Part shown: positions 1-8,050 of the stretch, in pieces
How the letters are laid out: every line of letters starts with the position of its first letter
Position numbering within the stretch: the first letter of the stretch is position 1
Assembly (NCBI GenBank): GCA_031367105.1
Contig: JANLPG010000078.1
Location: 1-64,000 of the forward strand
DNA: 64,000 nucleotides
Reading direction: 5' to 3'
Source: Palsa-1233 sp031367105
Lineage (GTDB): Bacteria > Gemmatimonadota > Gemmatimonadetes > Gemmatimonadales > GWC2-71-9
Translations under genes and position numbers: made by a program
Notes under the pieces: model-generated
Seen by the model: only the letters and a program-made list of their open reading frames with translations
The model's database searches: none
What the model was told of the DNA's origin: nothing

Positions 1-174
1 CACGCGCTGTGCGTCGGGGGGGAGACGTGAAGCTCGTGACTGGGGATCGTGATCCACAATCAGCAGGCGGCGGTACTCGACCGCTCCCTTGGCGCGCGCG
101 CGTTCCAGTTGGCCGAGGTAGAACGACCCATAGCAACCACCGCCCATGATTGCGACATCACCCAGGAGCATCAT
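1..174 (-). CDS. N-terminal fragment of an unrecognised protein, cut by the left window edge
   Basis: Reading leftward from position 174, a frame stays open to the edge (58 codons). It starts with two consecutive ATG codons, and the first overlaps the TGA of the upstream SDR gene (ATGA). The visible protein begins MMLLGDVAIMGGGCYGSFY and continues through a segment containing LLIVDHDP. The glycine-rich GGGCYG turn after a hydrophobic strand, followed later by a strand ending in D, resembles a nucleotide-binding fold, but I do not recognise the family and assign no function. The overlap suggests co-translation with the SDR, at the end of the minus-strand operon that starts with the 2-oxo acid dehydrogenase genes. 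The C-terminus lies outside the window. Confidence 0.6.
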   Translation of the reverse strand, partial: MMLLGDVAIMGGGCYGSFYLGQLERARAKGAVEYRRLLIVDHDPQSRASRLPPDAQRV

Positions 175-905
175 CGGCGCAACAGCCGCCCACCATCTAC
201 GACGAGAGTCTCTCCGGTCACGAAGTCGCCGTGCTCCAGCAGGTAGAGCAGCGCCTGGACTGCGTCGTTCGGGGTGCCGAGCCGCAACAGTGGCGTGGTC
301 TCGCTCAGGAAGCGCTTCTTCTCGGCATCGTAGTCCTCGGGGACGAGCACGGTCCCCGGTGCAATCGCGTTGACGGTGATGTCCGGGGCCAGCGCGACGG
401 CAAGGACCTTCGTCAACATCACCACGCCCGCTTTGCTTACGGAATGGGCGGGATAGTTTCGCCATGGTTCGATCCCGCCGAGGTCGGCGATATTCACGAT
501 CTTGCCGCCCGCCGCGGCGAGATGCGGAGCTGCCTGCTGCGCCAGGAAAAATGGCGCCCGCAGATTGAGATCCAGGATCGCATCCCATTGCTGTACCGTC
601 GTGTCGGCCACCGGGATGCGATCCATCACGGCGGCAGAATTCACCAGCACATCGAGCTGCCCGAAGTGCTCGACCACTCGGCCCGGCAATGCGAGCACCT
701 GCGTCGCGTCTCGCAGGTCGGCGCCGAACGCGACCGCCTCGTGTCCGGCGTGCTGGAGCGCCGCAACGAGCGCATTCGCCTCGTCGGCCGATGCCCCGTG
801 GTGGATCGCGACGCGCATACCGCGACCAGCGAGCGCTTCGACAAAGGCACGCCCCATCCTGCGTGCCCCGCCGGTGACCAGCGCGACTCTGCCCGCGAGT
901 TCCAT
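171..905 (-). CDS. SDR-family oxidoreductase with a non-canonical active site
   Basis: A 244-residue short-chain dehydrogenase/reductase. The ATG at 905 sits on the stop of the PHP gene (TGATG) and places the fold at the N-terminus: VALVTGGARRMG is the dinucleotide-binding glycine motif, with Arg residues typical of NADP-preferring, pteridine-reductase-like SDRs. NSAA replaces the structural NNAG. The catalytic region reads KIVNIAD followed by YPAHSVSKAG: the Lys is present, but the position normally held by the catalytic Tyr in YxxxK is His, and the usual Ser position carries Ala/Asp. A C-terminal substrate-loop segment and the GETLVVDGG signature are intact. The substrate is unknown. It is co-translated with the PHP protein upstream and the truncated gene downstream. 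Family membership is firm; catalytic activity is uncertain. Confidence 0.85.
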   Translation of the reverse strand: MELAGRVALVTGGARRMGRAFVEALAGRGMRVAIHHGASADEANALVAALQHAGHEAVAFGADLRDATQVLALPGRVVEHFGQLDVLVNSAAVMDRIPVADTTVQQWDAILDLNLRAPFFLAQQAAPHLAAAGGKIVNIADLGGIEPWRNYPAHSVSKAGVVMLTKVLAVALAPDITVNAIAPGTVLVPEDYDAEKKRFLSETTPLLRLGTPNDAVQALLYLLEHGDFVTGETLVVDGGRLLRR

Positions 906-1741
906 CAGCGCTGCGCCGACGGCGTGGGTCGCCGCGCTTCGAGTTCGACGAGCCATTCGTCGGGGACGTTCTGCGACCCCAGCCGCGCGTGCGTGCCGAT
1001 CGCATCGACCTCGCCGTGCCAGTCGGAGCCGCCGGTGCGCGCCAAGCCGAGGCGCAGGGCTGCATCGCTGATATTGGCCACCGCATCGCCATCGTGGCTA
1101 GGGTGACGAGTCTCGGCGGCGTCGAGGCCGTCGGTCTGCAGCGCTGCCAGGTTCGCCAGCGTCCCAAGCGATTTCAGGTGGGCTGCCGAGACGAGCCCGC
1201 CCCTGGCGTGCACCAGATCGGCGACGGCGCGAAGGGTGGGCAGACGCTTGTCGACGAACGCCGGCCGGCCCCGCCCGATATAGCGATCAAATGCTTGCTG
1301 CACGGTCTTCACGTGGCCTGCCGCCTTGAGGGCGCGAGCGACGTGCGGGCGGCCGATCGCGCCGCCGGCCGCCTCCCGCGCGACGTCCTCGAACCGCAAC
1401 CCCAGACCCAGCCCGACCAACCGTGAGACCATCTCCTGTGCACGTCGATCACGGTCGATGCGTGCGCCGGTCAGGAACGTTTCGATCTGCGGATCGTTGT
1501 GGGGAATGAAGTAGCCCAGCAAGTGCATCTCGCCCCACTCCACACCGACCGAGAACTCGCACCCCCCGACCACGCGCACACCGAGGCGGTCGCCCTCCGC
1601 CTGCGCTTCGGGGAGCCCCGCCGTGGTGTCGTGATCGGTGAGCGCGAGGGCAGAGAGCCCCGCCTCCGCGGCATTGCGCACGACGGCCGCCGGGGAGAGT
1701 AGCCCGTCTGAAGCGGTTGAGTGGCAGTGGAGGTCGATCAC
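905..1741 (-). CDS. PHP-domain metal-dependent phosphoesterase
   Basis: About 278 residues. The protein opens directly with the PHP metal-binding motif (VIDLHCHSTASDG) and has further conserved acids and histidines: ALTDHDT, GCEFS, GRPHVARAL and GGSDWHG near the C-terminus. This matches the PHP family acting on phosphoesters such as 3',5'-nucleoside bisphosphates (the YciV/RnaAM type); the substrate is inferred only. I chose the GTG at 1741 because it lies one base past the stop of the preceding small gene and places the motif at the N-terminus, as in homologues. An ATG at 1825 is open in frame but would overlap that gene by over 80 bases. Its stop overlaps the ATG of the SDR gene. Confidence 0.85.
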   Translation of the reverse strand: MIDLHCHSTASDGLLSPAAVVRNAAEAGLSALALTDHDTTAGLPEAQAEGDRLGVRVVGGCEFSVGVEWGEMHLLGYFIPHNDPQIETFLTGARIDRDRRAQEMVSRLVGLGLGLRFEDVAREAAGGAIGRPHVARALKAAGHVKTVQQAFDRYIGRGRPAFVDKRLPTLRAVADLVHARGGLVSAAHLKSLGTLANLAALQTDGLDAAETRHPSHDGDAVANISDAALRLGLARTGGSDWHGEVDAIGTHARLGSQNVPDEWLVELEARRPTPSAQR

Positions 1742-1742
1742 G

Positions 1743-2015
1743 TCACGCCGGGCCGGCGTAGCCACCGTCAGGCGAGGTCCAGGCAGGCTGGGCAGTACTG
1801 AGCAGGGTGAGGAGCGCCCGATCACTCAGCTCTTCAAGCGCCAACTCCAGCGCCTTGGCACCCCGCGGAGAGAAGCGGGCGTACCGCCGCTCGGACGCAC
1901 CGCCTTGCACGCGACGGAATTCGAGCGAGAGCTCGTCGCCCCCGTACTGCGTGTGCCGTCCGCTCGGGGCGACTTCCCACACCGTCCCGCCGGATTCCAC
2001 GATTTCGCGCGCCAT
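1743..2015 (-). CDS. Small conserved-type protein of unknown function (90 aa)
   Basis: A 90-residue soluble protein with no signal peptide or membrane segment. The ATG at 2015 follows a good Shine-Dalgarno (GGGAGG), which together with tight operon packing supports it as real. The sequence starts with a beta-rich stretch (TVWEVAPSGRHTQYGGDELSLEF), continues through RYARFSPRG and ends in a Leu/Ala/Glu-rich helix. I do not recognise the family. It sits between another small unknown gene (10 bases upstream) and the PHP gene. Nothing in it suggests a catalytic centre. Confidence 0.6.
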   Translation of the reverse strand: MAREIVESGGTVWEVAPSGRHTQYGGDELSLEFRRVQGGASERRYARFSPRGAKALELALEELSDRALLTLLSTAQPAWTSPDGGYAGPA

Positions 2016-2025
2016 ACAACCTCCC

Positions 2026-2331
2026 TCACGACATCACGGGACGGAATTCGTCCCAGCGTTCATCGTCGGACTCCAGATACTGCGCCAGCTGCCGCAGCGA
2101 GCGCTCAAGCCCTGCCTCTTCGGCATCGGCAGGGCCGGTCGCGCGATGGCCGGAATCGTCGGGGCCTTCGCTGAATTCGAGCCAGCTCTCCGGATCGCCG
2201 CGCCGCTGAAAGATCCAGAGCTGCTGCCCCCGCGCCGCGTGACGCCGGGCCAGTTGCGCAATGACGGCCGTGTACTCCGCAACACGTGCGGACGGCACCG
2301 TCACGCGACGGACCGTCAGCACGCGCGACAT
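2026..2331 (-). CDS. Small protein of unknown function (101 aa)
   Basis: A 101-residue acidic protein, MSRVLTVRRVTVPSARVAEY onward, with a predicted beta strand, an amphipathic helix (AVIAQLARRHAARGQ), a second strand (LWIFQRRGD) and an acidic, helical C-terminus. The layout (strand, helix, strand with aromatic residues) resembles small ferredoxin-like or antibiotic-monooxygenase-like domains, but this is only a fold impression. The ATG at 2331 lies beside the stop of the E2 gene (TGAGATG), so it is probably co-translated with the dehydrogenase complex. A longer in-frame extension upstream is read-through of the E2 gene and is rejected. Confidence 0.6.
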   Translation of the reverse strand: MSRVLTVRRVTVPSARVAEYTAVIAQLARRHAARGQQLWIFQRRGDPESWLEFSEGPDDSGHRATGPADAEEAGLERSLRQLAQYLESDDERWDEFRPVMS

Positions 2332-2332
2332 C

Positions 2333-3760
2333 TCACCCCTGCTCTTCCGGGAATGTGTGAAGCGTCGAGCGGACGTCGGCCAGGAAGCGGTCGGCATCGG
2401 CGCCATCCACCACGCGGTGATCGTAGGCCAGGCAGAACATTCCCTTGGTGCGCACGCCCAAGGCATCGCTCCCATCAGGGAGCGTAATGACGGCCGGACG
2501 CTTCTCGATCGACCCGACGGCGAGGATTGCGACCTGCGGTTGGTTGATGATCGGTGTGCCGACAAAGGTACCGAAGCCACCGGGGTTGGTAATCGTGAAG
2601 GTGCCGCGCTGGACGTCGTCCGGTGCCAGCTTCTTGGTACGGGCTCGCTCGGCGAGGTCCTGGATACTGCGGGCGATCCCCAGCAACGACAGTTCGTCGG
2701 CGTGCCGGATGACCGGGACAATGAGCCCCCAGTCGAGCGCGACAGCGATCCCCAGATTGATGTCGCGACGGTAGATGGTGTTGTCACCAGACACCGCGGC
2801 ATTGACGACCGGATGCTTGCGCAGGTTGTCGGCAATCGCCTTGGCGATGAATGCGAGGTAGGTGAGATTGACGCCGCGCTCGGCGAAGGCCGCCTTCTGG
2901 CGCTTCCGGATGCCGCTGATGTGCGTGTAGTCAATTTCCATCAGCGAATTGACGTGCGCCGAGACGCGGCGCGACAACACCATATGGTCTGCCGTCAACT
3001 TGCGGATGCGGCTCCACGGCTCGACCCGATCGCCGTCCCACGCAGGGACAACTGCGCCGGGAGGAACGACCGTCGGTGCTGACCCTGTGGTGGGTGACGA
3101 CGGTACCGCAGCCGAGCTGGCCGGAGCTGAAGCCGGCACGCCGGCAGGCACCGCCGTGGCAGGCCCCGACTCGATATAGGACAGCACATCGGATTTGGTG
3201 ACGCGACCCGCCGACCCCGTCCCGGGGATCACGCCGAGATCGAGTCCGTGCTCCTCCACCATCTTCCGCACCAGCGGGGTCGACTTCCGTTTCAGGCGCT
3301 CTTCGGCGGACTCTTCGCCGGCGCGATCGAGCGTCGTTGACTCCGGTCCCGGCGCGGCGGCCGGCAGTGGGGCGGCGGCCGGCAGCGGGGCGGCGGTCAC
3401 GGGAGGTGTCGGAGACGACGGTGCGGCGGCAAGGGGGGGAGCCGGCGAGGCCGCTGGTGGCGCCGAGGGCGCTGTCGCTGGCGGTGGCTGGGGCGGCGGA
3501 GCGCCTCCTGTGGCAGCCGCATCGGTTTCGATCCGCGCGACGATGGTCCCGACCGCGACCGTCTCGCCGTCCTTGACGAGGACCTCGGCGAGCACGCCGG
3601 CCGTCGGTGCCGGAATTTCGGCATCCACCTTGTCGGTGGAAATCTCGAAGATGGGTTCGTCCCGCTTGACCGCGTCGCCGACCTGCTTCATCCAGCGCGA
3701 CATCGTCCCTTCGGTGATTGACTCGCCCATCTGCGGCATGATGACGTCGACGCGTGCCAT
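2333..3760 (-). CDS. Dihydrolipoamide acyltransferase (E2) of a 2-oxo acid dehydrogenase complex
   Basis: A 475-residue E2 core enzyme that moves the acyl group from the lipoyl arm to CoA. An N-terminal lipoyl domain (about 1-80) carries the lipoylation site DKVDAEIP at Lys44. A long Ala/Pro/Thr linker follows, then a peripheral subunit-binding domain (about 165-205, STPLVRKMVEEHGLDL). The C-terminal catalytic domain ends in DHRVVDGAD, with catalytic His448 and Asp452. ATG 3760 follows a GAGGAG ribosome site 23 bases after the E1beta stop. Adjacent split E1alpha/E1beta genes favour a branched-chain or broad 2-oxo acid complex over an AceE-type pyruvate complex. No E3 gene is present in the window, so a shared lipoamide dehydrogenase elsewhere is expected. 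Confidence 0.95.
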   Translation of the reverse strand: MARVDVIMPQMGESITEGTMSRWMKQVGDAVKRDEPIFEISTDKVDAEIPAPTAGVLAEVLVKDGETVAVGTIVARIETDAAATGGAPPPQPPPATAPSAPPAASPAPPLAAAPSSPTPPVTAAPLPAAAPLPAAAPGPESTTLDRAGEESAEERLKRKSTPLVRKMVEEHGLDLGVIPGTGSAGRVTKSDVLSYIESGPATAVPAGVPASAPASSAAVPSSPTTGSAPTVVPPGAVVPAWDGDRVEPWSRIRKLTADHMVLSRRVSAHVNSLMEIDYTHISGIRKRQKAAFAERGVNLTYLAFIAKAIADNLRKHPVVNAAVSGDNTIYRRDINLGIAVALDWGLIVPVIRHADELSLLGIARSIQDLAERARTKKLAPDDVQRGTFTITNPGGFGTFVGTPIINQPQVAILAVGSIEKRPAVITLPDGSDALGVRTKGMFCLAYDHRVVDGADADRFLADVRSTLHTFPEEQG

Positions 3761-3783
3761 CCCTGCTCCTCGGTAAAGCTGGT

Positions 3784-4761
3784 CTAGTAGGCGGCGAGCC
3801 AGCGGCTCGCGCGCACGATATCGGATGTCTGCGGAAGGACGAAGTCCTCCAGCGGTGGGGCATACGGGAGCGGCACGTCGTGCGCTGCCACCCGTCGAAC
3901 TGGTGCGTCGAGCCACTCGAAACAGAGCTCGTTGATCCGCGCCGTGATCTCGCCGGCGATGCCACCGGTCACGGTGTCCTCGTGCACGACCAGCACGCGG
4001 TTGGTCTTTTTTACCGTCGCCACAATCGCCGCATCATCCATCGGCAGCAGCGAGCGCAGGTCGAGCACCTCCACCGAGAGCCCGTCTTCCCGTTCCAGCT
4101 GCTCTGCTGCCTCGAGCGCCTTCCACACCGTCGCGGCATAGGTGACGATCGAGAGGTGCTTCCCTTCCCGGGCGAGCCGCGCCTTTCCCAGCGGGACGAT
4201 ATGATCCCCAGCGGGCATCGTCCCCTTGATCCGGCGATAGAGATACTTGTGCTCGAAGAAGAGCACCGGATCGTCATCGCGGATCGCCGCCTTGATCATC
4301 CCTTTCGCATCTTCGGCGGTCGCGGGGTAGGCAATCTTGAGCCCCGGCGTATGCAAGAACGCCGCTTCGGGGTTCTGGGAATGAAACGGCCCCCCGCGAA
4401 CGTACCCTCCCGACGGCCCCCGCACCACGATCGGGCACGGCAGGAAGGCCCGATAGCGCGCCGTGGCGACGTAGTTCGTGAGCATATCGTAGCCGCAGGA
4501 GATGAAGTCGATGAACTGCATCTCGACTACCGGCCGCATCCCGTAGTGGGCCGCCCCCGCCGCCGCCCCAATAATACCGGCTTCGGCGATTGGCGTGTCG
4601 ATCACGCGCTGCTCGCCGAAGCGGGCCTGCAGTCCCTCGGTGACCTTGAAGGCTCCGCCGAAGGCACCGATGTCCTCACCGAGGCAGAAGACGGAGGGGT
4701 CGCGCTCCATCTCCTCACTGATCCCCTCGCGGATTGCCTCCAGAAAGGTGATTTCAGCCAT
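3784..4761 (-). CDS. 2-oxo acid dehydrogenase E1 component, beta subunit
   Basis: A 325-residue transketolase-like E1 beta chain that pairs with E1alpha in thiamine-diphosphate-dependent decarboxylation of a 2-oxo acid. It begins MAEITFLEAIREGISEEM and has the CLGEDIGAFGG, DTPIAEAGI, RGPSGG and HSQ signatures of BkdA2/PdhB-type subunits, with a C-terminal transketolase-C domain (VLVVHED, EITARINE). The ATG at 4761 overlaps the E1alpha stop by 8 bases, which supports strict translational coupling of the alpha/beta chains. An in-frame extension to 4863 lies inside the E1alpha gene and is rejected. It acts in the cytoplasm. Confidence 0.95.
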   Translation of the reverse strand: MAEITFLEAIREGISEEMERDPSVFCLGEDIGAFGGAFKVTEGLQARFGEQRVIDTPIAEAGIIGAAAGAAHYGMRPVVEMQFIDFISCGYDMLTNYVATARYRAFLPCPIVVRGPSGGYVRGGPFHSQNPEAAFLHTPGLKIAYPATAEDAKGMIKAAIRDDDPVLFFEHKYLYRRIKGTMPAGDHIVPLGKARLAREGKHLSIVTYAATVWKALEAAEQLEREDGLSVEVLDLRSLLPMDDAAIVATVKKTNRVLVVHEDTVTGGIAGEITARINELCFEWLDAPVRRVAAHDVPLPYAPPLEDFVLPQTSDIVRASRWLAAY

Positions 4762-5854
4762 CGTGCGTCCCCCAGCTCGCTGGCCGCTCGTGCGCTGCGA
4801 CGGCCGGACCGACCCCGTCGCGGTACCAGAGCGCCGGCATCGCCGGAGGATTGGCATAGACACCGATCAGCGCATCCGGTCCGTCGCAGGGCGGCGAGTT
4901 CTCCGCGAGTTCCGTCGCGGCATCGACCACGCTGCGCACCTCGTCATCCGTGCGTGCCAGCGTCGCGACGTCGAAGCCGAACTCGGTGGTGAGTCGGGCG
5001 GCATAGCGGTCGATGGGATCGTTGTGCTGGGCCCAGGGCTCGATCTCGCCCGGCGCCACGTAGCTCTGGTTGTCGTGCTCCGCGTGGCCCTTGCGGCGGT
5101 AGGTGAGGAGTTCCAGCAGCGTCACGCCGCCACCGCCTCGGGCGCGTTCCACCGCCTCACGAGTCACGCGATACACTTCCAGCACGTCGTTGCCATCAGC
5201 CCGCACGCCTGGGATACCATACCCGATCGCCTTGTCGACGAATTGCCCGGCGGCGGTCTGCTTGCAGGTGGGAGTGGAGTAGGCGTACCCGTTATTTTCG
5301 ACCACGACCACCAGCGGGCAACGCTGCACCGCCGCGAAGTTGATCCCTTCGTGGAAGGCACCCGTGCTGGTGGCGCCGTCGCCGACGTACACCAGCCCGA
5401 CGCGATCCTCTCCGCGCAGCCGGAACGTCAGCGTCACGCCCGCCATCACGGGGACCATATCGCCCAGGTGCGAGATCTGGCCCACGAAGTTGCGATCGAC
5501 GACATCGCCGAAGTGGATGTTCAGCTCGCGACCGCGGGTCGGTGAATCGCCCTTCGCCATATACTGCCGCAGAATCTCCAGCGGCTCCGCGCCCTTCACC
5601 AGCATCGAGCCGAGGTTCCGGATCAGCGGGGAAAGGACGTCGCGTCGCTCCAGCGCGAAGGCGCTGCCAACGGCGCAGGCTTCCTGGCCCAGGGAGCGAA
5701 AGAGCCCACCGACCACTTTGGTCTGACGGTAGAGCGCCACAAGCCGCTCTTCGAGGGTGCGCGTCAGCCGCATCCATCGGTACAGCGCGAGCAGCTGGTC
5801 GGGTGTGAGTCCGCTCCGGTTCGCCGGGGGCGAGGTGGTACTCGGAACTGCCAT
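4754..5854 (-). CDS. 2-oxo acid dehydrogenase E1 component, alpha subunit
   Basis: A 366-residue E1 alpha chain. The thiamine-diphosphate motif is complete (GDGATSTG at about 158-165, followed by ENNGYAYST with the Asn pair at 187-188). The phosphorylation-loop region (YRRKGHAEHDNQSYV) resembles branched-chain 2-oxo acid dehydrogenase alpha chains more than pyruvate dehydrogenase. It heads the minus-strand operon continuing through E1beta, E2, two small genes, PHP, SDR and the truncated gene. The ATG at 5854 starts a short polar leader before the helical start (LTPDQLLALYRWM). The exact 2-oxo acid cannot be decided from sequence alone. Confidence 0.95.
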   Translation of the reverse strand: MAVPSTTSPPANRSGLTPDQLLALYRWMRLTRTLEERLVALYRQTKVVGGLFRSLGQEACAVGSAFALERRDVLSPLIRNLGSMLVKGAEPLEILRQYMAKGDSPTRGRELNIHFGDVVDRNFVGQISHLGDMVPVMAGVTLTFRLRGEDRVGLVYVGDGATSTGAFHEGINFAAVQRCPLVVVVENNGYAYSTPTCKQTAAGQFVDKAIGYGIPGVRADGNDVLEVYRVTREAVERARGGGGVTLLELLTYRRKGHAEHDNQSYVAPGEIEPWAQHNDPIDRYAARLTTEFGFDVATLARTDDEVRSVVDAATELAENSPPCDGPDALIGVYANPPAMPALWYRDGVGPAVAAHERPASWGTHDG

Positions 5855-5958
5855 GCCTGGGCGTCGCCTCGGGTGCGGGTCAGGAAGCGCGGAAACTTCG
5901 ACCCGACAGCGACTTCGGTCAAGCGGAGGGCGTCGTTTCGGTCGCTACTCCGGCGGGG

Positions 5959-6990
5959 TCACTTCGGCAGCAGCCAGAAGAGGAGTGCCGCGACCAATGC
6001 GCTGGCAGGAATCGTCATGAACCAGGCCCACACGATCCGTCCGGCGACACCCCAGCGCACCGCCCCCATCCGCTTCGAAGCCCCGACGCCGACGATCGCA
6101 CCGGTAATCGTATGGGTTGTGCTCACCGGAACGCCAAGATACGACGCGAAGAGAATGGTCATCGCCCCACCGGTTTCGGCGCAGAAGCCGCCGAAGGGTT
6201 TCAGCTTGGTGATGCCGGTCCCCATCGTCTTGATGATCCGCCAGCCACCCATCGCCGTCCCGACGGCGATGGCGGAGTACGAGGCCATCTCAACCCAGAA
6301 CGGCACCTTGTCGGCATTCAGCAGGTGGAAATGCGCCAGGATCCCGGTCTGGCCGACGAAGAGTGCCTGGGCCGAGACCAGCAGCCCCACGATGATTCCC
6401 ATCGTCTTCTGGGCATCGTTGGAGCCGTGGGCGAGCGAGTACAGGCCGGCACTGACCAGCTGCAGCCGACGAAACAGCGCTTCCAGTGTCCGGGCGTCCC
6501 GCTTCCACAGCGCCCACGAGAGGCTGATGGAGAGCAGCATCCCGAGGATCATCCCCAGGAGTGGCGAGACGACGATGCCGATCAGCGGCTTGACCCACCC
6601 CGACATGATGATCGCGCCGGTACCGGCCTTGGCGATGGCGGCTCCTGCGAAGCCCCCCAGCAGGGCGTGTGACGACGAACTCGGCAGGCCGAGCCACCAG
6701 GTGATCAGGTTCCAGGTGATGGCGCCGAGCAGGGCGGCACAGAGCAGCGTGGGGGTCACGATGCGCGGGTCGATCAACCCCTTCGAGACGGTCTTGGCGA
6801 CGGCCGTCCCGACCACAAATGCCGCGATGAAGTTGCACGCCGCTGCAAACATCACGGCCACGCCCGGGGAGAGCACGCGCGTCGCCACGACGGTGGCGAT
6901 CGAATTGGCGCTGTCGTGGAAACCGTTGATGAAGTCGAAGATCAGGGCGACGACGACCACGAGCAGCACGAAGAGCAGCGACTGATCCAT
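5959..6990 (-). CDS. pit: Inorganic phosphate transporter, Pit family
   Basis: A 343-residue polytopic inner-membrane protein with about ten hydrophobic segments and both Pit signature repeats: DFINGFHDSANSIATVV near the N-terminus and GSNDAQKTMGI in the second half, plus GVPVSTTHTITGAIVG. These hold the Asn/Asp residues of the PiT transport path. The family imports phosphate with protons or cations. The ATG at 6990 lies six bases after the DUF47 gene, the standard PhoU-like/Pit operon arrangement. No Pho box was identified upstream. Confidence 0.95.
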   Translation of the reverse strand: MDQSLLFVLLVVVVALIFDFINGFHDSANSIATVVATRVLSPGVAVMFAAACNFIAAFVVGTAVAKTVSKGLIDPRIVTPTLLCAALLGAITWNLITWWLGLPSSSSHALLGGFAGAAIAKAGTGAIIMSGWVKPLIGIVVSPLLGMILGMLLSISLSWALWKRDARTLEALFRRLQLVSAGLYSLAHGSNDAQKTMGIIVGLLVSAQALFVGQTGILAHFHLLNADKVPFWVEMASYSAIAVGTAMGGWRIIKTMGTGITKLKPFGGFCAETGGAMTILFASYLGVPVSTTHTITGAIVGVGASKRMGAVRWGVAGRIVWAWFMTIPASALVAALLFWLLPK

Positions 6991-6996
6991 CCGACG

Positions 6997-7623
6997 TCAG
7001 CCGTGCTTGATGGTGACCGACTCGATCACGTTCGCGGCGTCTTCGGCGCTGTCGAGCGTCTTCTCGAGTGTGTCGTAAAGCTCCTTCCATTTGATGACTT
7101 CAATCGGATCGGTCCGTTCACTGAACAGCCGCGCCAGCCACTGATGGTAAATGCCGTCACCTTCCTCCTCCAGGCGCTTGATCTCGCGACAGGATTGCAG
7201 CGTGACCGCGGCGGGGCCCTTCTCCATCGTCCGGACGGCCGCCACGACTTCCACGGACATCCGGTGCACCACCTCCGCCAGCAGCAGGGCGCCCTGTGGC
7301 ACGTCGGCGATGTGAAAAATCTTGGCGCGACGGGCAGTGCCGTCGATCCGGTCGATGATGTCGTCCAGGCGCGATGCGAGCTCGTGGATGTCTTCCCGGT
7401 CGAACGGGGTGATGAAGGAACGGTCGAGGCGCGTCACAATCGTGTGCGTGACCTCATCGGCCTCGTGCTCGAGCGCCTTGATTACCTCGACCAGCTCCCA
7501 GCGCTCCTCGTCGCGGCGCGAGAAGAGTTCCATCAGGTGGCGGGAGGCCTCGACCGACTTGGACGCAAGGTCGGTGAAGAGTTCAAAGAATTTCTCGTCG
7601 CGGGGCAGCAGGTGGAGTGCCAT
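6997..7623 (-). CDS. DUF47 / PhoU-like phosphate transport regulator
   Basis: A 208-residue, almost entirely helical protein of the DUF47 family (TIGR00153-like), a distant relative of PhoU. It starts MALHLLPRDEKFFELFTDLA, and the helices carry acidic metal-binding patterns such as ALEHEADEVTH, DREDIHELASRLDDIIDRID and IKRLEEEGDGIY, which match the E/DxxxD motifs of PhoU proteins. Six bases separate its stop from the Pit transporter start. DUF47 partners are thought to gate or regulate Pit proteins; the pairing is strong evidence, the mechanism is inference. ATG 7623 was preferred because the open frame upstream reads through the next gene. Confidence 0.93.
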   Translation of the reverse strand: MALHLLPRDEKFFELFTDLASKSVEASRHLMELFSRRDEERWELVEVIKALEHEADEVTHTIVTRLDRSFITPFDREDIHELASRLDDIIDRIDGTARRAKIFHIADVPQGALLLAEVVHRMSVEVVAAVRTMEKGPAAVTLQSCREIKRLEEEGDGIYHQWLARLFSERTDPIEVIKWKELYDTLEKTLDSAEDAANVIESVTIKHG

Positions 7624-7654
7624 AGCAGGGCGTCGCCGGGTGCAAGGAAAGGGA

Positions 7655-7945
7655 TCAGTACGCGCCGCGGAGGGAATGGGCAGGGTCGGCCGCCCGGTGA
7701 ACTTCGCCGAGGAACCGCTTGGCCAGCCGGTCGAGTTCGCTTTCGCCCGGCTGATCGGTGGCAACAGTGACCAAGGTGTAGTGTCCCCCTTCGGCACGGA
7801 CCGTGACGGTGACACCACCGAGGGCACCCTTGAAGGCGCGCCGGCGGGGCGATTCGTCCGCGGGTGTCAAGTGGGCACCGAAATACTCCGCGGCGGCGGC
7901 GACCACCGCGGCGGGCGACAGCTGGGTCCGATGGAAGTATTGCAT
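7655..7945 (-). CDS. Small protein of unknown function (96 aa)
   Basis: A 96-residue protein beginning MQYFHRTQLSPAAVVAAAAE, followed by YFGAHL and an Arg-rich stretch, then beta-type segments (GGVTVTVRAEGGHYTLVTVAT) and a helix (ELDRLAKRFLGEVHRAAD). The pattern suggests a compact alpha/beta fold. I do not recognise the family. ATG 7945 has no obvious Shine-Dalgarno; further in-frame starts lie upstream (for example 8035). It lies 31 bases before the DUF47 gene and may be transcribed with it. Confidence 0.5.
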   Translation of the reverse strand: MQYFHRTQLSPAAVVAAAAEYFGAHLTPADESPRRRAFKGALGGVTVTVRAEGGHYTLVTVATDQPGESELDRLAKRFLGEVHRAADPAHSLRGAY

Positions 7946-8050
7946 GGGAGTGAAGAAGCTACCGATCGAACGACCGGACGGCAAGCAAATTGGGGGCGGC
8001 CATCCGGCTGCCCCCATGTGCTGATCGCGATCCACTACCGCCCCGCCGGA

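Noticed and set aside
3360..3500. Short tandem GC-rich repeats in the E2 gene
   Set aside because: They encode the Ala/Pro linker between lipoyl and binding domains, a normal feature of E2 proteins.
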